64,000 bases of DNA from Bacillota bacterium (GTDB taxonomy: Bacteria > Bacillota > Clostridia > Lachnospirales > Lachnospiraceae), in contig JAEYLX010000018.1 in the NCBI GenBank assembly GCA_023407575.1, forward strand, positions 81,886-145,885, read 5' to 3'. The first letter of the stretch is position 1, and every line of letters begins with the position of its first letter. The notes under the pieces are model-generated. The model was not told the origin of the DNA. It saw only the letters and a list, made by a program, of their open reading frames with translations, and searched no databases. This document shows, piece after piece, positions 8,108 to 16,311 of the stretch. A program made the position numbers and the translations under genes.

Positions 8108-9061
8108 ATGTTGTCTTATATAATAACAATGACAATTGGTGTGATGGAGGAAGGGCTACTCTTTGCTATTATGGCACTGGGTGTCTATATCACCTATCGG
8201 ATTTTGGATTTTCCTGATCTATCTGTGGATGGGACCTTTCCACTTGGGGGAGTGGTGACAGCAGTTATGATTGTATCAGGAATGAATCCGATACTAACAC
8301 TGTTTGTCTCCTTCCTGGTCGGAGCATTAGCTGGAGTTTTAACCGGACTTATTCACGTAAAGCTAAAGGTGAGAGATCTATTATCCGGTATCATTATGAT
8401 GACTGCGCTATATTCCATTAATCTACGCATCGGTGGGAGATCAAATATACCAATCTTCTCGAAGGAAAGTATTTTTGAAAATAGCTTTTTAAGCAAAGTA
8501 ATACCGGAAGGCTTTCAGGATTATTTAGTGGCTGTCATTCTTTTCATCATCGTTGTGATAATGAAGCTCTTGTTGGATATTTATCTTAAAACCAAGTCAG
8601 GCTATCTTTTAAGAGCTGTAGGAGATAATGAAGCTTTAGTAACTTCCTTGGCAAAGGATAAGGGAATGGTAAAGATAGTTGGACTTGCCATTGCAAATGC
8701 TTTCGTGGCTTTGGCGGGAAGTATTTATGTACAGAAAGGTGGATTTTTTGAAATCTCCATGGGGACAGGAACGATAGTTATTGGTCTGGCAAGTGTTATT
8801 ATAGGTGTCAACCTTTTTACTAAAAGGCCATTTCTAAAAGCAGGTGGTAAGTTTCTAAAACTGAAAAAAGACCATACAATTAAGGCGACAACAGCAGTAG
8901 TTTTCGGAGCGATCTTATATAAAGCGTGTACTATGATTGCTATTGCGGCAGGCCTTACTTCTACTGATATGAAGCTGATCACGGCAGTATTATTCCTCGC
9001 CATATTAGTAATCAGCAATGACCGTAAGAGGAGGGTGAAATCAAATGATAGAACTGCGTAA
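8108..9061 (+). CDS. trpY: Tryptophan ABC transporter, permease
   Basis: The 317-residue protein is an integral membrane permease of the BPD_transp_2 (branched-chain/ribose type) superfamily, with about eight or nine hydrophobic segments, starting MLSYIITMTIGVMEEGLLFA. The motif RAVGDNEALVTSLAKDKG around residue 175 is typical of the cytoplasmic loop that contacts the ATPase in this group. The start ATG has AAGGAGGG nine bases upstream. Its last 17 bases overlap the ATPase gene, so the two are translationally coupled. Together with TrpX and TrpZ it forms the tryptophan importer; specificity comes from context. Confidence 0.87.
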   Translation: MLSYIITMTIGVMEEGLLFAIMALGVYITYRILDFPDLSVDGTFPLGGVVTAVMIVSGMNPILTLFVSFLVGALAGVLTGLIHVKLKVRDLLSGIIMMTALYSINLRIGGRSNIPIFSKESIFENSFLSKVIPEGFQDYLVAVILFIIVVIMKLLLDIYLKTKSGYLLRAVGDNEALVTSLAKDKGMVKIVGLAIANAFVALAGSIYVQKGGFFEISMGTGTIVIGLASVIIGVNLFTKRPFLKAGGKFLKLKKDHTIKATTAVVFGAILYKACTMIAIAAGLTSTDMKLITAVLFLAILVISNDRKRRVKSNDRTA

Positions 9062-9818
9062 CATTACAAAACACTATAATCCTGGTACGGTCAACGAAAT
9101 GTGTCTGTTTCTAAACTTTAATTTAACGGTAGAAAAGGGTGAATTTGTCTCGGTGGTCGGAAGCAATGGGTCAGGTAAGACCTCCATGTTAAATATAATC
9201 TGCGGAAGTATTTCAACCGACAGCGGTAATATCCTGATTGGAGCAAATGAGATTACTAATATGCCCGAGTATAAGAGACTTAGAAGAATTGGCAGAGTTT
9301 ATCAAAATCCAGCAATGGGGACCTGTCCAACGATGACAATTCTGGAGAATATGTCTTTGGCAGATAATAAAGGGAATTCCTTTAATCTTAAGCCAGGCAC
9401 GAATAAAAAAAGAATAGATTTCTACAGAGAAAGCTTGTCCTCCCTTAACCTTGGATTAGAGGATAAAATGAATATTCCGGTAGGCTCACTTTCCGGTGGA
9501 CAAAGGCAGGCGATGGCTCTGTTAATGGCAACCATGACACCGATTGAAATTCTCATATTAGATGAACATACCGCTGCCCTTGATCCAAAAACTGCAGATA
9601 TTATTATGGAACTGACAGATAAAGTCGTTAACGAGAAACAGCTAACAACAATTATGGTAACCCATAATCTAAGATATGCAGTGGAATACGGTAACCGTCT
9701 TATCATGATGCATCAAGGAAATAGTGTGATTGATAAAGCAGGAGATGAGAAAAAAGCTTTGATAATTGATGATATTCTTGATAAATTCAATCAAATCAGT
9801 ATTGAGTGTGGAAATTAA
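9045..9818 (+). CDS. trpZ: Tryptophan ABC transporter, ATP-binding protein
   Basis: The 257-residue ATPase has Walker A GSNGSGKTS (residues 39-47), a Q-loop in RVYQNPAMG, the ABC signature LSGGQ (149-153), Walker B ILILDEH (169-175) and the switch histidine in MVTHNL. It starts inside the end of the permease gene, with AGGAGGG upstream of its ATG. It energises uptake by the TrpXY components. No clear terminator is seen after it; the folT promoter begins about 90 bases later. Confidence 0.9.
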   Translation: MIELRNITKHYNPGTVNEMCLFLNFNLTVEKGEFVSVVGSNGSGKTSMLNIICGSISTDSGNILIGANEITNMPEYKRLRRIGRVYQNPAMGTCPTMTILENMSLADNKGNSFNLKPGTNKKRIDFYRESLSSLNLGLEDKMNIPVGSLSGGQRQAMALLMATMTPIEILILDEHTAALDPKTADIIMELTDKVVNEKQLTTIMVTHNLRYAVEYGNRLIMMHQGNSVIDKAGDEKKALIIDDILDKFNQISIECGN

Positions 9819-9905
9819 GTTCTAATTAGTAAAATGTGATATAGTTGGCATTTGTCCTTAATAAAAGAATAGTTTTAAAAAATACTATAATCCTGGATAT
9901 TCATA

Positions 9906-9933
9906 TTGCAATTTGAAATTTGTATGCTATACT
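9906..9933 (+). promoter_or_regulatory. Promoter of the folT riboswitch transcript
   Basis: TTGCAA (9906-9911), 16 bases, TATACT (9928-9933). The riboswitch aptamer starts about 20 bases downstream. Confidence 0.55.
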
Positions 9934-9952
9934 TGGATTACAAAATTTAATA

Positions 9953-10050
9953 AGCAGAGTAGAAACATGTGCGTTAAGTGCTGGTTGAACAGGGAGTTGT
10001 CAGCTGGACGAAAAGGAAACTTGCGGTACATGATTCGCATCCCGCTGCTA
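9953..10050 (+). ncRNA. Tetrahydrofolate (THF) riboswitch aptamer
   Basis: The conserved THF-I landmarks appear in order: GAGTAGA, TGCGTTAAGTGC, a central GGGAGTTGTC, GACGAAAAG, ACTTGCGG, TGATTCGCATCCCGCTGC. The closing helix pairs GCAG near 9954 with CTGC near 10045. The downstream gene is a folate transporter S component, the commonest target of this riboswitch. Binding of reduced folate should lower folT expression. Confidence 0.9.
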
Positions 10051-10080
10051 CAAACAAGGTCGTCAAATAGATTTTTGATG

Positions 10081-10126
10081 TTACCTCTTATTGTAGTAAA
10101 AGGTCTGCAAAGGAGGTAATTTTTTT
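10081..10126 (+). promoter_or_regulatory. Riboswitch expression platform: hairpin that hides the folT ribosome site
   Basis: TTACCTC (10081-10087) pairs perfectly with GAGGTAA (10113-10119), which contains the Shine-Dalgarno sequence of folT. Seven T follow, and the start codon comes right after them. The same hairpin could therefore act as a terminator and as a ribosome-site sequestor. Confidence 0.75.
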
Positions 10127-10693
10127 ATGCGCAAATTGAAAGAGCTTTATGTTTCATCCTTTCTCGAATTAAAAAATACGAGAAATTTAGTTTTAATGGC
10201 TATGTTTTTGGCTATCGCTGTGGTTTTAGGTATGACTTTAACATTTTTTATTGTACCAACGTTTAAGTTATCCTTTGTCTATCTGCCAAACAATTTTGCA
10301 TTTTATTTGTTTGGACCTGCAGCTGGAGCTATCATTGGAGGAGTATCAGATGTACTTAACTTTATACTTAATCCAAAAGCAACTTTTAATCTAGGTATTA
10401 CTTTATGCGCTGTATTGTCAGGAATTTTATACGGTACTATTTTTTATAAAAAACCGTTTACACTGACTAGGGTTATAGTTGCAAATATTATTAATTTATT
10501 TACAATTACTATTTTAAGGACTTATTTCCTTACATTTATTTATGGCGATGGATTTTTAGAACTATTAAAAATCAGAATGCCATTATCTGCTGCTTTTCTT
10601 CCAGTAGAAACTGCGCTTTTATATGCATTAGTAAAAGGTGTAGAAGCAACTGGAGTGATTCGGCAGTTAAAAAGAACCGAAAGAGAAGTATAG
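10127..10693 (+). CDS. folT: Folate ECF transporter, S component
   Basis: The 188-residue membrane protein has about five or six hydrophobic segments (MFLAIAVVLGMTLTFFIV, NFAFYLFGPAAGAIIGGVSD and others) and the AALAIVLG-like N-terminal helix and FGPxxGxxxGxxxD pattern seen in ECF S components. It binds folate at the membrane and depends on a shared energising module (EcfA, EcfA', EcfT) that is not in this window. Control by the THF riboswitch directly upstream gives the substrate. It is a single-gene unit. Confidence 0.9.
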   Translation: MRKLKELYVSSFLELKNTRNLVLMAMFLAIAVVLGMTLTFFIVPTFKLSFVYLPNNFAFYLFGPAAGAIIGGVSDVLNFILNPKATFNLGITLCAVLSGILYGTIFYKKPFTLTRVIVANIINLFTITILRTYFLTFIYGDGFLELLKIRMPLSAAFLPVETALLYALVKGVEATGVIRQLKRTEREV

Positions 10694-10712
10694 CATTTTT
10701 CTCTGATATTCC

Positions 10713-10741
10713 TTGACAAGCACCCACAAGCACAATATATT
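10713..10741 (+). promoter_or_regulatory. Promoter of the phosphofructokinase gene
   Basis: TTGACA (10713-10718), 17 bases, TATATT (10736-10741), about 90 bases upstream of the start codon. Confidence 0.65.
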
Positions 10742-10832
10742 TAACATTGTGTGTTATGGTAAAGGGGTTATGAAATGCTTTAGAGGGGATTTCATAAACC
10801 AGCGTTTTGCTGAATTCATAGGAGGAAATGGA

Positions 10833-12053
10833 ATGAAGAATGTATTGGTGGCTCAATCCGGTGGCCCAACTGCTGCAATTAACGCAACTTTAGTTGGTGT
10901 ATTGCAGGGAGCACGCGAAGGTAAAGAAGTAAGTCGCGTTTACGGAGCAAGAAATGGAATTGAAGGTGCGATTAAGGGAAATGTAATAGATTTAACCGAA
11001 ATTCTAACTGATGAAACCGCTTTAGAGGAACTTACCCATACACCTTCTTCTGCACTTGGTACCTGCAGATATAAGATGAAGGATTGGAGAGTAAACGAAG
11101 AACCTTATCTTAAAATATTAGAAACTTTTAAAAAATATGAAATTAATTGTTTTGTATATATCGGTGGAAATGATTCCATGGATACAGTGAACCAGCTGTC
11201 CGCATATTGCAAATTGAAGGACTATGATGTTATGATTATGGGCGCGCCAAAAACCGTTGACAATGATCTTAATCTGACAGACCATTGCCCTGGGTTTGGT
11301 TCAGCAGCAAAGTATATTGCGACCACAATATCAGAACTCGCTTGTGATATAGGAGCCTATGATATTCCTGCTGTAACTATTGTTGAGATTATGGGACGTA
11401 ATGCAGGCTGGCTTACAGCGGCAGCAGCACTTCCAAGATTAAATGATACGCCAGGAGCAGACCTTATCTATTTGTGTGAGAAGCCTTTTGAGATAGCAAC
11501 CTTTTTAAAGGATGTTCGTGAGCAATTATCGAGGAAGCAGGGAATTCTTGTGGCTGTAAGTGAAGGAATTCATGATAGCGAAGGTGTATATATATCAGAG
11601 CATACCTCAAGTGGTGAAGTAGATAACTTTGGACATAAGTACATAGCAGGTGCTGCAATTGCACTGGAACATATAATTCGTAAGGAAATTGGTTGTAAGG
11701 TTCGTTCCATTGAACTTAACTTAATGCAAAGATCAGCAGCCCACATAGCAAGTCAATCTGATATATCGGAATCCATTATGCTGGGTAAGACAGCAATTAC
11801 AAGCGCTCTTACTGGAGAAACAGGAAGAATGGCAGCAGTGAATAGAGTGAGCAATTCTCCTTATCGTGTAGAATATGTAACAGTGCCTGTAAGTGAAGTG
11901 GCAAATGCAGAAAAGAAAGTTCCAGAGAATTGGATTACTGAAGATGGTCATGATGTTACAGAAGAGATGATGGAATACCTGAAACCTTTAATTCAAGGTG
12001 AAACAGCAATAAAATATAAGAACGGCATACCAGTAATTAAGAAGCTTTATTAA
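10833..12053 (+). CDS. pfp: 6-phosphofructokinase, probably pyrophosphate-dependent
   Basis: The start is ATG 10833, with AGGAGGAAATGG just upstream and the family N-terminus MKNVLVAQSGGPTAAIN; 406 residues result. It transfers a phosphoryl group to fructose 6-phosphate in glycolysis. Two positions that separate donor types point to pyrophosphate: the sequence is GGNDSMD (residues 111-117), with Asp where ATP enzymes have Gly, and PKTVDND (139-145), with Lys where ATP enzymes have Gly. The substrate motif MGRNAGWLT is present. Length matches the shorter PPi-type clostridial enzymes. It is a single gene with its own promoter and a 12-bp terminator-like hairpin. Donor use is inferred from the residues. 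Confidence 0.85.
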   Translation: MKNVLVAQSGGPTAAINATLVGVLQGAREGKEVSRVYGARNGIEGAIKGNVIDLTEILTDETALEELTHTPSSALGTCRYKMKDWRVNEEPYLKILETFKKYEINCFVYIGGNDSMDTVNQLSAYCKLKDYDVMIMGAPKTVDNDLNLTDHCPGFGSAAKYIATTISELACDIGAYDIPAVTIVEIMGRNAGWLTAAAALPRLNDTPGADLIYLCEKPFEIATFLKDVREQLSRKQGILVAVSEGIHDSEGVYISEHTSSGEVDNFGHKYIAGAAIALEHIIRKEIGCKVRSIELNLMQRSAAHIASQSDISESIMLGKTAITSALTGETGRMAAVNRVSNSPYRVEYVTVPVSEVANAEKKVPENWITEDGHDVTEEMMEYLKPLIQGETAIKYKNGIPVIKKLY

Positions 12054-12075
12054 ATTTAATATTAATTAACAAAAA

Positions 12076-12102
12076 TGAGGGTGTACATTTTGTACACCCT
12101 CA
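12076..12102. terminator. Hairpin after the phosphofructokinase gene
   Basis: A 12-bp stem, TGAGGGTGTACA and its complement around a three-base loop, is followed by TATATTAT. It is strong but lacks a pure T-run. Confidence 0.65.
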
Positions 12103-12158
12103 TATATTATGAAATTTACACAATCGCACCAAGATGGCATCAAGATACCAACGGCTGT

Positions 12159-12180
12159 AAAAAGCTGCGAGAAACTCGCA
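12159..12180 (-). terminator. Terminator of the SleB-type hydrolase gene
   Basis: On the minus strand a hairpin TGCGAG-TTT-CTCGCA is followed by GCTTTTT, just after the stop codon at 12196. Confidence 0.65.
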
Positions 12181-12195
12181 TAGCGTGTATTTCTG

Positions 12196-13542
12196 TTACC
12201 AGAATAAATGATCACCTAACTTCACGCTGTTGGACTTATCTGTATAGCCCTTTTTGGCAGCAGACCTATAGGTGTGGAAATAAAGCCTTGTTCCAATGTT
12301 ATTAGCACCTTCAAGAGCGGCTTTTGCGGCTTTGATGGATAGTAACTGTGAGTTGGAAGTATAGTTACTATAGTTATTCAGCTGTTTCTGCAGGGAACCG
12401 CTTTTTGCAACACTAAATTGGCCAGCCTGATAGATAACGGCTTTAATGGAATCAGGATACTTTCGGGATTTCACTCTGTTGAGTACGACATTAGCTACCG
12501 CTAATTTTCCCTCGTAGCTTTGAGTACCAGCCTCTGAATGAACTAAGCAGGCTAACAGCATGATATCATCCTTTGTATAACTATAACCATCACCGTATTT
12601 AATTTCTGTTTCTTTCTTTGCACGTTCCTCTGCTTTGAGCTGTAAGATTTTCTCTTCTTCTTCCTTTGATACAGCCTCTTTAAAGGTGACTTCAAAGGAT
12701 ATCATCTCTGTCTTTACATAGCCTTCCAGATTCTCATCGTCAATGTGTATGAAGGACCATTCTTCTCCTGCCTCTAGAACAGGATAGGTTTCATTTTGAT
12801 AAATAACAGTTAGTTTCTTAGATTCAGTCGACTTTGTTTCACGCACATTTAAGCCATCTACTTCTACACAAGCGGTTTGTGTACCGTATTTTTCAATTAA
12901 TTCTTCATCGGATAAACCTGTCTTAATAAATTCTGCCTTTGCATATCCAGTTACGCTGCCGGATTCAATATAATACCAATCACCTTCGGTTTTAAGAATG
13001 GTACAGCCGGAGTCACGATATAATTTACCTAGAACTTCAGCATCAGTGGAAGGTTCCTTACGTATATTTACGTAGTCCTTTGCAATGCAAATTCCAATGT
13101 CAGAATAAAGTGCGATTGGTTCTTCCTCTTTTATTTCTATGGTCTCTTTGCTATTGTCTGGGGTCGTACTGGTATCAGCTGCTTCGACAGCTGTTTCTTC
13201 AGCTGGAACAACAGTAGAGTCTGCTTCGTTCTCCTTGGTTTTGTCTGCATCTGTATCTGGGGTTAGAGCTTTGTCTTCTGCTTCACTGGTATTATCCTGT
13301 TCGGATTGATACTGATCCATTAGTGGGGATTCTGTAGGACCGGGACTATAGGAAAATAATTTGATTTTCCCGTCAACTTCTTCTTGGGTTAATACATTAG
13401 AATTCGTTTCAACAACATCCAAATCATCGGAGGTGTTGCCGTCTCTTGTTAATAAAGGTAGCTGTATGTTGAAAATCATGGTCAAACAGAATACGGTTGC
13501 AACTACAATCATAGATAGTAAGGCTATTTTGGTTTTATTCAT
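12196..13542 (-). CDS. SleB-family cell-wall hydrolase with tandem SH3 domains
   Basis: The start is ATG 13542, behind GAAGGAGAAAAGG, giving 448 residues. An N-terminal membrane/signal segment (about residues 6-28) is followed by an acidic Glu/Asp/Thr-rich linker. Two SH3b-type modules come next (one beginning DYVNIRKEPSTDAEVLGKLY, one beginning GLNVRETKSTESKKLTVIY). A C-terminal Hydrolase_2 (SleB/CwlJ) domain has LLACLVHSEAGTQSYEGKLA with the catalytic Glu and VANVVLNRVKSRKYPDSI. SleB-type enzymes are lytic transglycosylases acting on cortex or wall peptidoglycan. Because this protein has SH3 anchors and a long linker it may act in vegetative wall remodelling rather than germination; this is inference. 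The first SH3 unit closely resembles that of the NlpC/P60 protein at 36320-37603. Confidence 0.85.
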   Translation of the reverse strand: MNKTKIALLSMIVVATVFCLTMIFNIQLPLLTRDGNTSDDLDVVETNSNVLTQEEVDGKIKLFSYSPGPTESPLMDQYQSEQDNTSEAEDKALTPDTDADKTKENEADSTVVPAEETAVEAADTSTTPDNSKETIEIKEEEPIALYSDIGICIAKDYVNIRKEPSTDAEVLGKLYRDSGCTILKTEGDWYYIESGSVTGYAKAEFIKTGLSDEELIEKYGTQTACVEVDGLNVRETKSTESKKLTVIYQNETYPVLEAGEEWSFIHIDDENLEGYVKTEMISFEVTFKEAVSKEEEEKILQLKAEERAKKETEIKYGDGYSYTKDDIMLLACLVHSEAGTQSYEGKLAVANVVLNRVKSRKYPDSIKAVIYQAGQFSVAKSGSLQKQLNNYSNYTSNSQLLSIKAAKAALEGANNIGTRLYFHTYRSAAKKGYTDKSNSVKLGDHLFW

Positions 13543-13901
13543 CCTTTTCTCCTTCAAACCGTTTACTTGATATCGCACCTGATATTATATCCCATAGAAA
13601 TGGTAAAAGCAACTATTTTGCATATAATATGGAAATACATAGAATTAATATACACAATATTACAAATATATACACGATATTACACAAATTATACTAATTA
13701 AATGAAAATATATCCAATTATATCCAAGCGAGTATATATGAGCGATATACATTTCATACCAAGGAGCAGCAGAGTAATATCAAGAAAAGCAACTGCTTTT
13801 GCAGAATATCTCTAAGAGGTAATCTGAAAAACAATTGCTTTTGCTTATCACAAGTGAAACGACTTGTCATTTCTTCTTGTAATTTTTATAACTATTTATC
13901 C
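13543..13901. other. 359-base gap with short direct repeats
   Basis: No coding frame is supported. TACACAATATTACA (13651-13664) recurs as TACACGATATTACA (13671-13684), 13 of 14 bases identical with a 20-base period, upstream of the SleB-type gene on its promoter side; this could be a regulator site. Around 13783-13798 a palindrome AAAAGCA-AC-TGCTTTT is seen. The rest is AT-rich without a recognisable element. Confidence 0.4.
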
Positions 13902-14618
13902 TTACTCAGTTTGTGCAAATGCCTTTATGGTCTCCTTAATTCTGGAGGAAACTAATTCCGCTATTTCTGTAGATTTCATGCCTTGATAATCTTCATAGTA
14001 TAAGGGTGGAAGATAGTGCAGCTGAACAGTGAGCGGCTTTATAGAACTAGTATCAAAGGCTTTGAATGCATCAATTAAGGCAACAGGCACGATGGGACAT
14101 TTTGCATTCATTGCACTTTTAAAGCTGCCACCTTTAAAGTCTAAAAGATTATTTCCCTTACGAGATCTGGTACCTTCAGCAAATATTAAGAAGTTCTCAC
14201 CATCTTTTACACGACGAGTCATATTCGTAATTACCTGCATGGATTGTCTGATATCATCACGGTCAATAATCTCAGCTTGTAATAACTGTATTACGTCCTT
14301 TAGTAAAATAGTATCTTTCACTTCCTGCTTCATTACTGTCACAAAAGGTCTTTCGTGGGTTTCAAGAAAAGCTAAGGCGTCGAAAAGTCCTTGATGATTT
14401 GGGAACATTACATAACCCATTTCAGAAGGCAAGTTTTCAAGACCATGACATTCTATTTTGACCCTACCCCTGCGATTAACTATTTTAACTATCTTGTGAA
14501 GATAAGCATATCGGGTAGCGGCATCATATTTGTCAATGTTACATAGCTGCCGGATGTGCAGTAACCAAAAAGGAAGCTGTAACAAGCTGCGAAGGACCAT
14601 AAGTATAATTCGTTTCAT
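13902..14618 (-). CDS. plsC: 1-acyl-sn-glycerol-3-phosphate acyltransferase
   Basis: The 238-residue protein has the acyltransferase block I NHQGLFD (the NHx4D catalytic pair) and block III FAEGTRSRKG, together with a hydrophobic N-terminal segment that binds the membrane (MKRIILMVLRSLLQLPFWLL). It adds the second acyl chain to lysophosphatidic acid in phospholipid synthesis. The start ATG has TAGGAAGGAATT upstream. It lies downstream of rpoD on the same strand, but a terminator between them (14634-14685) suggests separate transcription. Confidence 0.9.
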   Translation of the reverse strand: MKRIILMVLRSLLQLPFWLLHIRQLCNIDKYDAATRYAYLHKIVKIVNRRGRVKIECHGLENLPSEMGYVMFPNHQGLFDALAFLETHERPFVTVMKQEVKDTILLKDVIQLLQAEIIDRDDIRQSMQVITNMTRRVKDGENFLIFAEGTRSRKGNNLLDFKGGSFKSAMNAKCPIVPVALIDAFKAFDTSSIKPLTVQLHYLPPLYYEDYQGMKSTEIAELVSSRIKETIKAFAQTE

Positions 14619-14633
14619 GAATAATTCCTTCCT

Positions 14634-14685
14634 AAATAAAAGGGTCTGAGAGTTATAAGTAAATTATAATACTCCTCAAACCCTT
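14634..14685 (-). terminator. Terminator of rpoD
   Basis: On the minus strand an imperfect 14-bp stem (arms at 14671-14685 and 14640-14653) is followed by TTTTATTTA. It lies between rpoD and plsC. Confidence 0.7.
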
Positions 14686-14768
14686 AATATACAATGGATT
14701 GTAACGCTTTTGAACCGCAGATTTTCAAGCTTAATTCTGAGTAGTTACAATAGTATTAATAATAAAAG

Positions 14769-15893
14769 TTAAATCAATTCATAACCTTTAAGCATTTTTG
14801 CACGGCTTGGATGTCTAAGCTTTCTAAGAGCCTTAGCTTCTATCTGACGGATACGTTCACGGGTAACATTGAATTCCTTACCAACCTCCTCCAAGGTGCG
14901 GCTTCTTCCGTCCTTTAAACCAAAACGAAGAATGAGCACACGTTGTTCACGGTCGGTCAAAGTGTCAAGTAAACGAGTGATCTGATCCTTTAATATAGAA
15001 TAAGAAGCAGCGTCTTCAGGACCCATAACAGAGTCATCGCGAATGAAGTCACCTAAGTGGCTGTCATCCTCTTCGCCGATTGGTGTATCAAGAGAAATTG
15101 GATCGGCGGAAACCTTCAAGATTTCTCTTACCTTTTCCACAGGAAGATTCATAGCCTCTGCTAATTCCTGATCAGAGGGCTCTCTGCCAAGTGTTTGAAG
15201 AAGATTTCTGGATACGCGGTAAGTTTTATTAATAACTTCCGACATATGTACTGGAATACGTATGGTACGAGATTGATCTGCTATCGATCTGGTAATCGCC
15301 TGACGAATCCACCAGGTTGCATAGGTACTGAATTTATAACCTTTCGTATAATCAAATTTCTCAACAGCTTTAATTAATCCAAGGTTACCTTCCTGAATAA
15401 GGTCAAGGAAGGATAGACCTCTTCCGACATAACGTTTTGCAATACTTACAACAAGTCGTAAATTAGATTCTGCAAGTAGTTGCTTTGCAAGTTCATCACC
15501 ATCTGCAATTTTCTTTGCAAGCTCCACTTCATCCGACATAGAAAGCAGTGGGTAATTACCAATTTCTTTTAAATATAAGTGAACTGGATCATCTGACATT
15601 GTATAGGAAGAAGAAGTGAGTGCCTCAACTTCTGACTGAGCATCTTCAACATCCTCATCAAGCTCCAGCAAAAGTTCATCGTTAGGTTCATCTTCTTCAG
15701 AACCACTCAAAACTACAATACTATAAGCCTCAAGTCTTTCATATATTTTATCAATTTGATTATTATCTAAATTCAACTCACTTATGAGTGTATTAACCTT
15801 TTCTGCCTCGATAACGCCCTTTTGTCTATTTGCAAAAGCAATCAGCTCCCGAAACTTGTCCTCTAATACATCATGATTTGTTTGATCGTTCAT
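14769..15893 (-). CDS. rpoD: Primary RNA polymerase sigma factor (sigma A)
   Basis: The start is ATG 15893, with GGAGGATGC upstream, giving 374 residues, the usual length for Firmicute SigA. Region 1.2 (DPVHLYLKEIGNYPLLS), region 2 with core-binding and -10 contacts (DLIQEGNLGLIKAVEKFD, FSTYATWWIRQAITR), region 3 and region 4.2 helix-turn-helix (TLEEVGKEFNVTRERIRQIE) are all intact. It recognises the TTGACA/TATAAT promoters seen throughout the window. In many Firmicutes it follows dnaG; here dnaG is not adjacent and the gene has its own leader. Its proximity to plsC is not functionally meaningful. Confidence 0.95.
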   Translation of the reverse strand: MNDQTNHDVLEDKFRELIAFANRQKGVIEAEKVNTLISELNLDNNQIDKIYERLEAYSIVVLSGSEEDEPNDELLLELDEDVEDAQSEVEALTSSSYTMSDDPVHLYLKEIGNYPLLSMSDEVELAKKIADGDELAKQLLAESNLRLVVSIAKRYVGRGLSFLDLIQEGNLGLIKAVEKFDYTKGYKFSTYATWWIRQAITRSIADQSRTIRIPVHMSEVINKTYRVSRNLLQTLGREPSDQELAEAMNLPVEKVREILKVSADPISLDTPIGEEDDSHLGDFIRDDSVMGPEDAASYSILKDQITRLLDTLTDREQRVLILRFGLKDGRSRTLEEVGKEFNVTRERIRQIEAKALRKLRHPSRAKMLKGYELI

Positions 15894-16093
15894 TAAGCAT
15901 CCTCCATCTTTGGATTTGAAAAATAGCACTAACTAACATTATAACATATCTTTATTAAGAAGGAAACACGAAATATTAAAGGCTTAGCAATAAAAATATG
16001 TGGTTAATGACGGGAAAGCCTGTTGTATTTAAGAAGATTATACATTAAGATTACTAGTAATAAGAAAAAAATAGGAAAGGAGTGTGTATCAGA

Positions 16094-16255
16094 ATGAAAA
16101 AGCCGGTAGCAGTTTTATCAATTGTGTGTGGTTTTCTTTTAGGAGTTGTTGTTGGATTTTTAATTGCACCTATAAAAAAAGGGATAGAAGTTGGAAATAA
16201 CTCAGGTAATTCTACAAGTTATAATTACGGAAATGAAGAGAAAGAAAATAAGTAA
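16094..16255 (+). CDS. Small membrane-anchored protein of unknown function
   Basis: A 53-codon frame starts at ATG behind AAAGGAGTG. Residues 5-26 form one hydrophobic Gly-rich segment (starting VAVLSIVCGFLLG), followed by a Lys-containing turn and a short polar tail rich in Asn and Ser. This resembles the small YtxH-like or exported-anchor proteins of Firmicutes. A strong hairpin follows within five bases, so it is probably a monocistronic gene. Function unknown. Confidence 0.6.
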   Translation: MKKPVAVLSIVCGFLLGVVVGFLIAPIKKGIEVGNNSGNSTSYNYGNEEKENK

Positions 16256-16259
16256 AGAA

Positions 16260-16294
16260 GAGGTATAGGACCTATGATTAAGGTCCTATACCTC
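16260..16294. terminator. Bidirectional 14-bp hairpin
   Basis: Arms 16260-16273 and 16281-16294 (GAGGTATAGGACCT and its complement) lie between the small membrane gene and the convergent trpB-like remnant. On the minus strand a T-rich stretch follows. Confidence 0.7.
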
Positions 16295-16311
16295 AAGTTA
16301 TATTATTATTC

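Noticed and set aside
9913..10119. 68-codon frame upstream of folT
   Set aside because: It lies across the THF riboswitch, whose RNA landmarks explain the sequence better.
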